Positions 1 through 10,059 of a stretch of DNA of 64,000 nt are shown here, piece after piece. This DNA is from Pseudomonas sp. FP1742 (GTDB lineage Bacteria; Pseudomonadota; Gammaproteobacteria; Pseudomonadales; Pseudomonadaceae). Every line of letters begins with the position of its first letter. Position 1 is the first letter of the stretch. The stretch spans positions 310,001 to 374,000 of the forward strand of contig NZ_CP117460.1 in the NCBI RefSeq assembly GCF_030687145.1, read 5' to 3'. The notes below the pieces were generated by a model that did no database searches, was not told the DNA's origin, and was given only the letters and a program-made list of their open reading frames with translations. The translations under genes and the position numbers were made by a program.

Positions 1-967
<967 letters not shown>

Positions 968-993
968 GAATCGGGAGTGGTTTGAGGTAAGAG

Positions 994-1021
994 AAAGCCG
1001 CCCTTCGGGGCGGCTTTTTTG
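994..1021 (+). terminator. Rho-independent terminator of pckA
   Basis: GC-rich stem AAGCCGCC/GGCGGCTT with a TTCG-type loop, followed by a run of six T on the + strand, 27 bases after the pckA stop. Confidence 0.9.
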
Positions 1022-1119
1022 TGGGCGCCGATTCATTTCCCTTGAAGCAGAACTGACAATATTTGCGCAGTAAACATGCTAAACAGCCAGAATAATTCCA
1101 CTTCTTTTGTCCTGATCCA

Positions 1120-1473
1120 CTAGACCTCTTCCACTTCCTGCGTGTCCCAGCGTTGCTTCTTGACCGCTTTGTAGAGCATCCCAATGGTCAGCGGCACTTT
1201 ATCGCCACGACCCTTCGCCCGGCGCTTGAGAAACACATCAAACCCTTCAGGCTGAAAGTACCGATACGCGTCGTAGTCGATAAAGTCGATGGAGAACTGT
1301 TCCTCCAGCGCTTCCATCAGCTGCCGAGCATCCGCGCCGTTACAGCCCAGGTCGAAGTTGATTGAGGTGCTGAGGCAGATGGTTTTGCGTTCGGGCAGGC
1401 CGAGTTCTTCGTGCAGCAGCTGCATGAGCAGGTGCATGGCGTGGTCGTCGGGGAAGTTGGGGGCGAGGTTCAT
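1120..1473 (-). CDS. DUF1493-family small protein
   Basis: A 117-residue protein with an acyl-carrier-protein-like pattern: a short N-terminal helix (LLMQLLHEELGL), then the acidic segment SINFDLGCNGADA, then LMEALEEQFSIDF. This is the layout of DUF1493 proteins. Function is unknown. The frame stays open upstream to 1611, but those residues read like the debris of a neighbouring antitoxin gene, so the ATG at 1473 (MNLAPNFPDD) is preferred. It is on the minus strand, converging on pckA, directly downstream of the degenerate antitoxin; any functional link with that remnant is inference. Confidence 0.7.
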   Translation of the reverse strand: MNLAPNFPDDHAMHLLMQLLHEELGLPERKTICLSTSINFDLGCNGADARQLMEALEEQFSIDFIDYDAYRYFQPEGFDVFLKRRAKGRGDKVPLTIGMLYKAVKKQRWDTQEVEEV

Positions 1474-1479
1474 GGTGCG

Positions 1480-1672
1480 TCGTCCGTAAGGGGGTATGCC
1501 GATGAAGTGGCTTGAGTCTGATTTGGGCGAGTTTGAGAGACCCGGCAGCCTTACGAATTTTTTTGACTTGTAACGCATCAGCATGGAGTTCGCGGGGAGG
1601 CTTTCGCTCATCGCGTAAGATTTCGTTCATCTGCTGCACACTTTCCATTAGCTCATCAAAAAATTTGCTCAT
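1480..1672 (-). pseudogene. Remnant of a HigA/NadS-like HTH antitoxin gene
   Basis: The first 40 or so residues from the ATG at 1672 (MSKFFDELMESVQQMNEILR, then a basic stretch ending VKKIRKAAG) look like the N-terminus of RelE/HigB-partner antitoxins of the HigA2/NadS type, whose next segment is normally GLSQ(S/A)QFA then the second helix. Here the frame then turns into non-family sequence. In the +1 frame the reading GLSNSPKSDSSHFIGIP recovers part of the expected HTH. This indicates at least one frameshift and loss of the C-terminal half. No toxin gene lies next to it. The family match is from memory; decay is seen directly. Confidence 0.55.
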
Positions 1673-1746
1673 CGTAATCTCCAGTGTTCGATGACGGCTT
1701 TCGATGCTCTGCGTCCCAAGAGCCGAATGCGGAGCGTCCGTAGAGG

Positions 1747-1771
1747 CATTCCCACGCGGAGCGTGGGAATG
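1747..1771. repeat. Short palindrome of the CATTCCCACGC / GCGTGGGAATG class
   Basis: Inverted repeat with 11-base arms and a three-base centre between the antitoxin remnant and the next small gene. A related palindrome lies at 17101-17131. This motif is a common intergenic repeat in fluorescent pseudomonads. Confidence 0.7.
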
Positions 1772-1785
1772 ATCTTCATTCGGCG

Positions 1786-2085
1786 TCAGGCAGGCGCTGT
1801 CCAGTTCATCATGCGTTGCTGGGCGACTTTCAGCAGGTCGCAGCCGTCCTGGGTCAGGAGGAAGAGTGCATGGGTGATGTGGGGAATATCTTCGACGTCA
1901 CCGTGTTTGAAGCAAACGCAGTGCAGGGTTTTGAGGAGATCGCTGGAGGCTCGGATGCGCTGGAGGGCGGCTTCGAGGATGTCTTGGGGGTTGGCCTCTG
2001 TGTCGATGATCAGGGGCGGGGTGTCGGTGAGGTTGGATTGGAGCGGAAGGTAACGATCGTTTGTGAGCGGATTCCATGTATTCAT
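1786..2085 (-). CDS. Small conserved Pseudomonas protein of unknown function (paralogue of the 3650-3937 gene)
   Basis: A 99-residue soluble protein beginning MNTWNPLTN. It shares its whole layout with the protein at 3650-3937: NPLTN, then DTPPLIIDT, then a helical segment with LQRIRASSDLLKTL, then HALFLLTQDGCDLL. It resembles the small DUF3077/DUF6124-type proteins that are abundant in Pseudomonas, but membership is not certain. The open frame extends to 2166; the ATG at 2085 is chosen because AGGAATAC lies just upstream as a ribosome site and because the paralogue starts at the same residue. No function can be assigned. Confidence 0.7.
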   Translation of the reverse strand: MNTWNPLTNDRYLPLQSNLTDTPPLIIDTEANPQDILEAALQRIRASSDLLKTLHCVCFKHGDVEDIPHITHALFLLTQDGCDLLKVAQQRMMNWTAPA

Positions 2086-2425
2086 TTTATGTATTCCTAA
2101 TGCATCAGATGAAAGCACCGCCATCGTGACCAAGCGATGGAGGCGGACTGTGTTCGGGTTGGTCAACCGGAGGAATACATAAGACCGGCACGCCTAAGGC
2201 GTCCCAAACACAGCCACCATAAGCGTGCAGACACTTGAGTGCCGGCAGCATACAACGGACGCGTTTATGTATTCCATCGGGTGACCAAGCCCGAGCCGCT
2301 GATTTGGCAGCGACGGTTACGACTATAGATTTGAGCTACAGGGCGGCGATAGGCGACAAGGTGCCTTCTGTTGTAGGAACGGTATGAAGATTTCATAGGC
2401 CGTTCCTACCGATCCGCCATCGTTT
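2086..2425. repeat. Gene-free stretch with three copies of TTATGTATTCC and a 3' hairpin
   Basis: No gene is seen in these 340 bases. TTATGTATTCC occurs at 2086-2097 and 2264-2275 on the + strand and inverted at 2172-2182. The first copy forms the ribosome site and start region of the small gene to its left. A segment around GACCAAGC also recurs (near 2130 and 2282). A hairpin with arms GTAGGAACGG / CCGTTCCTAC near 2371-2410 lies between this stretch and the stop of the hydrolase gene and may act as its terminator. Confidence 0.55.
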
Positions 2426-3553
2426 TCAACAAATAGACCGATACGCTGCACCATCCAGCACGCTGGTAGTCAGCCCGGTCGCCGGGGTGTAGATCGTGCC
2501 TTTCACCGCCGAGAAGCTGACCCCATTGCTGCCCAGCGAAACGTAGCGTTCGCCTTGATCCAATTCGGTGAAGTAGGTGTAGGAATACTTGTGCATCAGC
2601 CGGTACTTGGCTTCGTCGTTGACCATGGTCTTGCGCAGGTTATCCAGATCGGCCTGGGTCAGGTTCAGCGGCTTGTTGAGTAGCACGCCCCAACGCTGGA
2701 GGCAGACTTCGGCGAAGTGGCGGACGATGCGCCCTGGTTCGGCCAATGCTTTGGGGCCGCTGACCCCGTCTGCTGCGGCGTTACCGACCAGCGTGCCATG
2801 GCGGCCGGGCATGGGGTAAATGTGGGTTCGGGTGCCGGTGGCCGTTTGTGGGACGACGCAGCTGAAGCCTTTGGAGCGCTCGTCTCGGGCGTAGAAACCG
2901 ACGTATTCCTTTACGTTGGTATTGAGCTTTACTTTGTCTTCCTGAAAGTTGCCGATGCCCGGCACCGGGTCAATCGCAAAGATATTCACCGGGATGTTCT
3001 TCAGGGCGCTGTCCTTGAACATGGCATTGGCCAACATGTGGCAACTGATACCGCCGCGACTCCAACCTACCAAGTTAACTTTGGTGGGGATAACTCCATC
3101 TTTACGAAACGTCTTGATGATTTGTTCCTGCAACTTCTGTTGGGTCACGCTGCGGTCACCGTAGTTGTATTTGCGCCACATCCAGGAACCTTCGACGATG
3201 ACCTCCTCAATAGGAATGCCGGCAGCCTTGAGTCGGTTGTATTCAGCCTCGGTCAGCTTCTCTCGTTCCCAGTCGCACTTGCCTTTGATGATGTTGATGG
3301 CGTGCTGGACGTTCTCTTCCCAGCCTTTGCCGAACAGCGTACCGCTCAGCCCATAGTCCTTGGATTGGGTGAACAACTCGTCAGCTTGCAGGTTACCGGT
3401 GCCGGGACCATCGATCACGATCCATTCGGCAAACTCGCGACCACCGTGATGGGATGCCAGTGTCGAGACCAACTCACCGTTCCAGTAAGTTGGGTTCTGA
3501 CTGTCGAATTTTGTCGAGCCGGTGCCGCAAAAGAAAATGGTTAATACGGTCAT
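2426..3553 (-). CDS. Alpha/beta-hydrolase-fold protein with GWSRG nucleophile motif
   Basis: A 375-residue protein with no signal peptide. It starts with TVLTIFFCGTGSTKFD and carries GWSRG at residues 163-167 (Ser165 as nucleophile), AIDPVPG (Asp195) and GRHGTLVGN (His252). This gives a plausible Ser-Asp-His triad in the usual order. The GxSxG/Asp-Pro-Val/His layout resembles bacterial serine hydrolases, including the large esterase/lipase families that contain some type VI secretion lipase effectors. No secretion genes or immunity-like gene with a signal peptide lie directly beside it, so an effector role is only a possibility. It sits between two paralogous small genes on the same strand. 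Substrate unknown. Confidence 0.75.
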   Translation of the reverse strand: MTVLTIFFCGTGSTKFDSQNPTYWNGELVSTLASHHGGREFAEWIVIDGPGTGNLQADELFTQSKDYGLSGTLFGKGWEENVQHAINIIKGKCDWEREKLTEAEYNRLKAAGIPIEEVIVEGSWMWRKYNYGDRSVTQQKLQEQIIKTFRKDGVIPTKVNLVGWSRGGISCHMLANAMFKDSALKNIPVNIFAIDPVPGIGNFQEDKVKLNTNVKEYVGFYARDERSKGFSCVVPQTATGTRTHIYPMPGRHGTLVGNAAADGVSGPKALAEPGRIVRHFAEVCLQRWGVLLNKPLNLTQADLDNLRKTMVNDEAKYRLMHKYSYTYFTELDQGERYVSLGSNGVSFSAVKGTIYTPATGLTTSVLDGAAYRSIC

Positions 3554-3649
3554 GGTGTTGCCCTTAGTTAATGTAAGAGCAAGCAGGCTAATGCTGGTTG
3601 TTGTAATGATAAAGCGATTGGTTGTTGCGGGATTTGTAGTTTGATTGTT

Positions 3650-3937
3650 TCAGGCTGGATGTGTTTGTTGTTGTTTTGCAACTTCAAGTAGTTCGCAACC
3701 GTCTTGTGTCAATAAATAAAGCGCATTGACGATATTGGGAATGTCTTTCACATCCGCCTGTTTGAAACATAAACAGTAAAGTGTTTCGAGCAGATCGCTG
3801 GCCGCACGCAGGCGCTGGTGGGCGGCATCGAGCAGGTCGCCATGGCTGGCACTGGTGTCGATGACCAACACTGGGGTGTCGCTATAGCTGGTCTTGAGTG
3901 GACGATAGCGGTTGGTCAACGGGTTGAACGTATTCAT
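3650..3937 (-). CDS. Small conserved Pseudomonas protein of unknown function (paralogue of the 1786-2085 gene)
   Basis: A 95-residue protein starting MNTFNPLTN. It is clearly homologous to the protein encoded at 1786-2085, sharing the NPLTN start, DTPVLVIDT, the LRAASDLLETLYCLCFKQADV helix region and ALYLLTQDGCELLEV. The two copies bracket the hydrolase gene, all on the minus strand, which suggests duplication of the small gene or insertion of the hydrolase between copies. No catalytic or membrane motifs are visible. Function unknown. Confidence 0.72.
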   Translation of the reverse strand: MNTFNPLTNRYRPLKTSYSDTPVLVIDTSASHGDLLDAAHQRLRAASDLLETLYCLCFKQADVKDIPNIVNALYLLTQDGCELLEVAKQQQTHPA

Positions 3938-4242
3938 GGTTGAGGCTTGTCCTGTACGAAGTCGCTCCGGCAGGCCGATACAGTGTTTTCAGCCGCGTCG
4001 AAAACTATAAAGGGCGGCGGCGAGGCGTCGCAAGGTGGCGCAAATGGACAGGTTTTGTAGGGTATTTACCGGCGCTATCGCCCTTTGCCTACGCACATCC
4101 CGACTATTTTTTAAGCTTTTCCCCTGGAGGTCGATATTCCTACGGGATTATCAGGTTTAGCGCATCAAACCTCTGTACGGTGCGCGTCAGAATTTGTAGG
4201 ACGTTTCGAAGCATCTGAGTCGACTCTTAAAAGGAATTAGGT
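3938..4242. other. Intergenic stretch without a recognisable gene
   Basis: Divergent region between the small minus-strand gene and the exported protein at 4243. The open frame at 3940-4218 has no family-like composition and no ribosome site. It should hold the promoters of both flanking genes, but no clear box was identified. Confidence 0.5.
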
Positions 4243-4746
4243 ATGCAATGGCTGCGTATGGCCTCGATTTTGTTGTTATGGGCGGGCGTCTGTCGGATGG
4301 CGGGCGCTGCCGATGCTGGCCATTCGTTGATCTTCGCCAACATGGACCGCACCGGTTGGCCGGATGCGCTGAACACTCAGGCGGATATCGACACCGCATC
4401 TCGCGCCGAGGTGTTGATGGTGGGCAAGGCGCTGCTGGCCAGCGAAGCGCTGGATGAACAGGGTCTGAAACAGCGACTGGGCGTGCAGGCTGTGAAGCTC
4501 AAGGCGGTCAGGCAGCTGCGTGACGGGATGTGGGATCGGTTGCTGATCACCTATCGTAACGCCAGTCAGAACTGCGATGGCCAGCTCTTCTGTCCTCGCG
4601 TGCGTAGGGTCGCTGATTTGCGTCAGCTGGCGGCGGCGTTTACGGGGGAAATAAGCCCGGCTTATGCGGCGTGGGCGAGCAAGAGCCGGGTATTTCATGA
4701 ACAGGCGCTGGATGAGCAGTTGCGGGTGGCGGTATTGGTGCCGTAG
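4243..4746 (+). CDS. Exported hypothetical protein
   Basis: A 167-residue protein with a typical signal peptide: basic start MQWLRM, hydrophobic core SILLLWAGV, and a likely cleavage after AGA near residue 22. The mature part is about 145 residues, contains a CDGQLFC pair of cysteines that could form a disulfide, and has no recognised domain. AAAGGAAT lies just upstream of the ATG as ribosome site. It is transcribed alone, divergent from the small gene at 3650-3937. A periplasmic location is inferred; function unknown. Confidence 0.75.
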   Translation: MQWLRMASILLLWAGVCRMAGAADAGHSLIFANMDRTGWPDALNTQADIDTASRAEVLMVGKALLASEALDEQGLKQRLGVQAVKLKAVRQLRDGMWDRLLITYRNASQNCDGQLFCPRVRRVADLRQLAAAFTGEISPAYAAWASKSRVFHEQALDEQLRVAVLVP

Positions 4747-4771
4747 CTACCCGAGGTCAGTCGATCGATGA

Positions 4772-4900
4772 CTAGGTCTGTGAGGCGCTGTCCAGGGTTG
4801 TGGGCGCAGCGTAGAGGGGGTCGTCAGGGAGCTTCATGCACCCGTTCAGCAGCAGGGATGCAAGGACAAGAGCGATTGGGAAAAACAGAGTGTCAGGCAT
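4772..4900 (-). CDS. Very small lipoprotein
   Basis: A 42-residue product: MPDTLFFPIALVLASLLLNGC, then about 20 polar residues. LLNGC is a good lipobox, so lipidation at Cys21 is expected after signal peptidase II cleavage, leaving a short tail of about 22 residues. GAAGGAAC precedes the ATG at 4900. The open frame runs further upstream, but this start gives the correct signal. It recalls LptM-like or other mini-lipoproteins, but no family is assigned. Convergent with the exported protein at 4243. Confidence 0.65.
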   Translation of the reverse strand: MPDTLFFPIALVLASLLLNGCMKLPDDPLYAAPTTLDSASQT

Positions 4901-5166
4901 GATTGTTCCTTCGTGAGGATCCGCGTGCAGGCGTCCTGCCTTGATGAAAACTTCGCGGATAATGGTTTTTCTCGAGCTGAACCTTACCGGTTGCCAGGGG
5001 ACTGATGTCAGGGGGCAAAGTGCCTCGTTTGTTTCAATCTGTGGCGAAGGCATCGATGGGCCGACGCTGTATCATCCCGTATCGTTTTTGCCCCCGACCT
5101 TTTCTCGACTTGCTGCGTTCGCCGGCTAGGCTTTGGGCTTCGCAGCGGTCAACGGAGTGACAGCTT

Positions 5167-7101
<1,935 letters not shown>

Positions 7102-7113
7102 AACACCGTCAAT

Positions 7114-7201
7114 GTGGGAGCGGGCTTGCTCGCGAAGGGGCCATCACATTCAACATTGATGTTGCCTGATACACCGCTTTCGCGAGCAAGCCCGCTCCCA
7201 C
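7114..7201. repeat. REPIN: two inverted GTGGGAGCGGGCTTGCTCGCG units
   Basis: Forward unit at 7114-7136 and its reverse complement at 7179-7201, separated by about 42 bases. The whole block can fold as one long hairpin. The same unit recurs at 8570, 9946, 14819 and elsewhere in the window. No RAYT transposase gene is present here. Confidence 0.9.
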
Positions 7202-7317
7202 AGGGATAGAAGCTTATCCATCCGCTGAATGTCGCCCATCACAGGAATAAACTTCAAAAACACCCATCGGCTGACTATGGTGAGGACTGTCTTAGGATCG
7301 CCAACAAGAGAATAACC

Positions 7318-8544
7318 ATGAGCCAGACATCGTTCGATATTCAGCGCGCCGCCGTGATTGGTGCCGGCACCATGGGCCGTGGCATTGTCATGTGCCTGGC
7401 CAGTGCCGGGGTGCCGGTGCAGTGGGTCGATAACAATCCGCAGATGCTTGAGCAGGCACTGACCAGCGTGGCTGACACCTACGCCCACAACGTGCGTCAG
7501 GGGCGGATCGATCAGGCCGAGGCGGATGCATGTGTTGCTCGGGTGACAGCCGCTGCCGATTACGCGGCGATCCGCGATGTCGATCTGGTCATTGAAGCGG
7601 TCTACGAAAACCTCGAGCTGAAGCAGAAAATCTTTGGCGAACTCGATGGCTTGCTCAAGCCGGAAGCGATTCTGGCCAGTAATACCTCGGCGCTGGACAT
7701 CGACGCCATCGCCGCCGCCACTCGCCGTCCACAGCAGGTCCTGGGCCTGCACTTCTTCAGCCCGGCGCACATCATGAAGTTGCTGGAGATCGTGCGCGGT
7801 GCCCAGACAGCACCGGCGGTGCTTGATGCAGCCCTGGCGCTGGGCAAACGCATGGGCAAGGTCAGCGTGGTTTCGGGCAACTGCCACGGTTTCATCGGCA
7901 ACCGCATGCTGCACCCCTACGTGCTCGAAGCGCGCAAGATGTTGCTGGAAGGCGCTTTGCCTTATCAAGTGGATGCGGCGCTGCAAGGTTTTGGTTTCGC
8001 CATGGGGCCGTTCCGCATGTACGACGTGGTGGGTATCGACCTGGAATGGCGCGCGCGGGAACTGGCTGGCAAGGGCCAGGATGCGCCGGAGGTTCAGGTG
8101 GACAATCGCCTGTGCGAGCTGGGGCGTTTCGGGCAGAAGAGCGGCGACGGGTATTACCACTACGAGCCGGGCAGTCGTCAGGCTGAGCACGATGTGGAAG
8201 TCGACGCGCTGGTGCTGGAAATCAGCGAAGGGTTGGGGTTCCAGCGTCGTGAGATAGGGCCTGAGGAGATTCTTGAGCGCAGCTTGCTGGCATTGGTCAA
8301 TGAAGGGGCGAAGATCCTTCAGGAGGGCATTGCGGCGTCGGCACACGACATCGATCTGGTGTACCTCAACGGTTATGGTTTTCCGGCGGACAAGGGCGGG
8401 CCGATGGCCTGGGCGGATCGGCAAGGGCTGGACGATATTCATCTGCGGTTGTTGCAGCTTGAAACCAAGCAGGGTGATCACTGGGCGCCGGCGCGGTTGA
8501 TTGGGGAGTTGGCGGCTCAGGGCCGAGGGTTTGCCGACAAGTGA
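7318..8544 (+). CDS. 3-hydroxyacyl-CoA dehydrogenase
   Basis: A 408-residue NAD-dependent dehydrogenase that oxidises 3-hydroxyacyl-CoA to 3-ketoacyl-CoA. A Rossmann NAD motif GAGTMGRG is at residues 15-22. The catalytic pair appears as the His of LGLHFFSPAH and the Glu of LLEIVRG, followed by GNCHGFIGNRM, a signature of the family. A second C-terminal helical domain near residues 300-390 contains NGYGFPADKGGPM, the duplicated form found in longer family members. It is followed, after a REPIN, by a thioesterase gene on the same strand. The two may act together in acyl-CoA breakdown, but the substrate is not visible. Confidence 0.92.
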   Translation: MSQTSFDIQRAAVIGAGTMGRGIVMCLASAGVPVQWVDNNPQMLEQALTSVADTYAHNVRQGRIDQAEADACVARVTAAADYAAIRDVDLVIEAVYENLELKQKIFGELDGLLKPEAILASNTSALDIDAIAAATRRPQQVLGLHFFSPAHIMKLLEIVRGAQTAPAVLDAALALGKRMGKVSVVSGNCHGFIGNRMLHPYVLEARKMLLEGALPYQVDAALQGFGFAMGPFRMYDVVGIDLEWRARELAGKGQDAPEVQVDNRLCELGRFGQKSGDGYYHYEPGSRQAEHDVEVDALVLEISEGLGFQRREIGPEEILERSLLALVNEGAKILQEGIAASAHDIDLVYLNGYGFPADKGGPMAWADRQGLDDIHLRLLQLETKQGDHWAPARLIGELAAQGRGFADK

Positions 8545-8569
8545 TTCAGGAGGCGCCTGCCACGGCGCC

Positions 8570-8662
8570 TTCGCGAGCAAGCCCGCTCCCACACTGGATT
8601 TTCAGCGAACGCAGATTTTATGTACGACGCAGATTTAATGTGGGAGCGGGCTTGCTCGCGAA
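8570..8662. repeat. REPIN
   Basis: Reverse unit TTCGCGAGCAAGCCCGCTCC at 8570-8592 and forward unit at 8640-8662, in the gap between the dehydrogenase and thioesterase genes. Confidence 0.9.
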
Positions 8663-8719
8663 GAACGATAACGCGGTTTTCGCCTTAGACTGGCTATCCA
8701 ACTCCAGGAACCGACACTG

Positions 8720-9151
8720 ATGTCCAACCCGATGCCCCAACGCACCGACTACCCCCATTTCCAGCCCATCACCACCCGCTGGCATGACAATGACGCCTAT
8801 GGTCACGTCAACAATGTCACCTACTACAGCTTCTTCGACACGGCGGTGAACACCTACCTGATCGAGGTCGGCGGTCTGGATATCCATGACGGTGAGGTGG
8901 TGGGTTTTGTGGTGAGTTCGGCCTGCGATTACTTCGCGTCTATCGCTTTCCCGGAGCGGATCGAGATCGGCCTGCGGGTCGGCAAGCTGGGCAATAGCTC
9001 GGTGCAATACGAATTGGCGGTGTTCAAGGCAGGCGAAGACGAAGCCTGCGCGGCGGGGCGCTTTGTGCATGTATTCGTGGATCGGCTGTCGAATCAGCCG
9101 GTGGCGATTCCTGCCGGATTGCGTGGGGCATTGGAGCGACTGGCGATCTGA
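8720..9151 (+). CDS. Acyl-CoA thioesterase, 4-hydroxybenzoyl-CoA thioesterase-like hot-dog fold
   Basis: A 143-residue hot-dog thioesterase hydrolysing an acyl-CoA to free acid and CoA. The motif [21 protein letters not shown] near residues 20-40 contains the catalytic Asp and the HVNN loop of the 4HBT/YbgC group. The length matches the family. It lies 175 bases after the hydroxyacyl-CoA dehydrogenase gene and ends in a bidirectional terminator. In P. aeruginosa a thioesterase occurs near the corresponding dehydrogenase, which supports a link, but the substrate cannot be read from sequence. Confidence 0.88.
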   Translation: MSNPMPQRTDYPHFQPITTRWHDNDAYGHVNNVTYYSFFDTAVNTYLIEVGGLDIHDGEVVGFVVSSACDYFASIAFPERIEIGLRVGKLGNSSVQYELAVFKAGEDEACAAGRFVHVFVDRLSNQPVAIPAGLRGALERLAI

Positions 9152-9155
9152 GGGC

Positions 9156-9189
9156 AAAAAAAAAGCAGCCCGAAGGCTGCGATTTTTTG
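9156..9189. terminator. Bidirectional terminator
   Basis: Stem GCAGCC/GGCTGC with CGAA loop, with eight or more A on the left and six T on the right. It serves both the + strand thioesterase and the convergent minus-strand glycine-zipper gene. Confidence 0.9.
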
Positions 9190-9218
9190 ATCTACCGGCA
9201 AACGAGGCGATTCAAGCC

Positions 9219-9704
9219 TCAGTCGCGATAGCGATGGTGATGCTTGCGATGGCCGTAGGCATGGCCACGGCCTGGATGGCCGTCACGGTAGTAGCGACGA
9301 TCATCATCGTCGTAACCACGACGGTAGGAACGGCGATCATCATCGCTGTTGTTGCCCATATGGTTACCCAGCGCGCCACCGAGGCCGCCGCCTGCTGCGG
9401 AGCCGATCAGGCTACCGGTGGTGCCGCCCATGCTGCGGCCGACCACGTTACCGCCAGCTGCGCCCAACGCACCGCCAATGGCGGCTTCGCCACGGCTGTG
9501 TCTGTCTGCGCCAACTGCGCTACCACCCGCGCCGCCCAGGGCCGCGCCAATGGTTGAACCTGTACTGCCGCCTAGCGATTGACCGACGACCGAGCCAAGT
9601 ACCCCGCCCAATGCGCCGCCCACACCTGCTTCGGTGGTGCCGCCAGCAGAAGCGAAGCCACTGACCAGGCCAAGGGACAACAAGAGAATCGAGGAGAACT
9701 TCAT
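9219..9704 (-). CDS. Exported glycine-zipper protein with a charged His/Arg tail
   Basis: A 161-residue protein. The signal peptide MKFSSILLLSLGLVSGFASA is followed by two rounds of Gly/Ala/Ser-rich glycine-zipper sequence (GGALGGVLGSVVGQSLGG and related) up to about residue 115, then a hydrophilic tail of DDDRR, RRGYDDDDRRYY and HHH motifs. Such repeats form membrane-associated helical hairpins in outer-membrane or periplasmic proteins of the YMGG/Rick_17kDa type. The tail could bind metal or polyanions; this is inference. The gene stands alone, with a terminator shared with the thioesterase gene. Confidence 0.8.
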   Translation of the reverse strand: MKFSSILLLSLGLVSGFASAGGTTEAGVGGALGGVLGSVVGQSLGGSTGSTIGAALGGAGGSAVGADRHSRGEAAIGGALGAAGGNVVGRSMGGTTGSLIGSAAGGGLGGALGNHMGNNSDDDRRSYRRGYDDDDRRYYRDGHPGRGHAYGHRKHHHRYRD

Positions 9705-9859
9705 AGAGGAACCTCAAGGGGATGACGGCGCGATCCTGAGGCTGTGTCATGGTTGTGACAATAGAAATCCGACGAATAACACGACTTGAGCACATTTATA
9801 TAAGTTGCTGTTTTTTGGGCGGAACTTAAGTATTTTTCGCCGGTCTTTTACTACTTCGC

Positions 9860-9892
9860 AAAGGCCGTTTTCATAGGAAAACGGCCTTTTTT
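9860..9892 (+). terminator. Orphan terminator
   Basis: Stem AAAGGCCGTTTTC / GAAAACGGCCTTT and a T run on the + strand. No gene on that strand ends nearby, so it either ends a small RNA starting after about 9705 or is a leftover. Confidence 0.75.
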
Positions 9893-9945
9893 GTGGGCGA
9901 TTGGAAAGTGCTGGATCGGAAAAACTGTCTGAATGATCCACCGCT

Positions 9946-10038
9946 TTCGCGAACACGCCCGCTCCCACAGTGGATCTTCAGCGAACACAGATTTTGCGTG
10001 CGGCTGAGATTTGAGGTGGGAGCGGGCTTGCTCGCGAA
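9946..10038. repeat. REPIN
   Basis: Reverse unit at 9946-9968 (one internal variation, GAACACG for GAGCAAG) and forward unit at 10016-10038. Confidence 0.88.
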
Positions 10039-10059
10039 GAGGCCAGACCAGACGCCGCG

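Larger units (their letters stand above)
9705..10059. other. Gene-free region with an orphan + strand terminator and a REPIN
   Basis: No protein gene is seen. The left part should carry the promoter of the glycine-zipper gene (minus strand; a TATAAA hexamer lies about 90 bases upstream of its start). A perfect + strand terminator occurs at 9860-9892 with no + strand gene before it. The right part is a REPIN (9946-10038). Confidence 0.6.

Noticed and set aside
2717..3544. 275-codon open frame antisense to the hydrolase gene
   Set aside because: The opposite strand has a coherent GxSxG protein; this frame has no family-like sequence.
2426..3553. Hydrolase as a type VI secretion lipase effector
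   Set aside because: No VgrG, PAAR, adaptor or signal-bearing immunity gene is beside it; kept as a generic alpha/beta hydrolase.
3940..4218. 92-codon + strand frame in the intergenic region before the exported protein
   Set aside because: No ribosome site and no protein-like pattern; it overlaps the expected promoter region.
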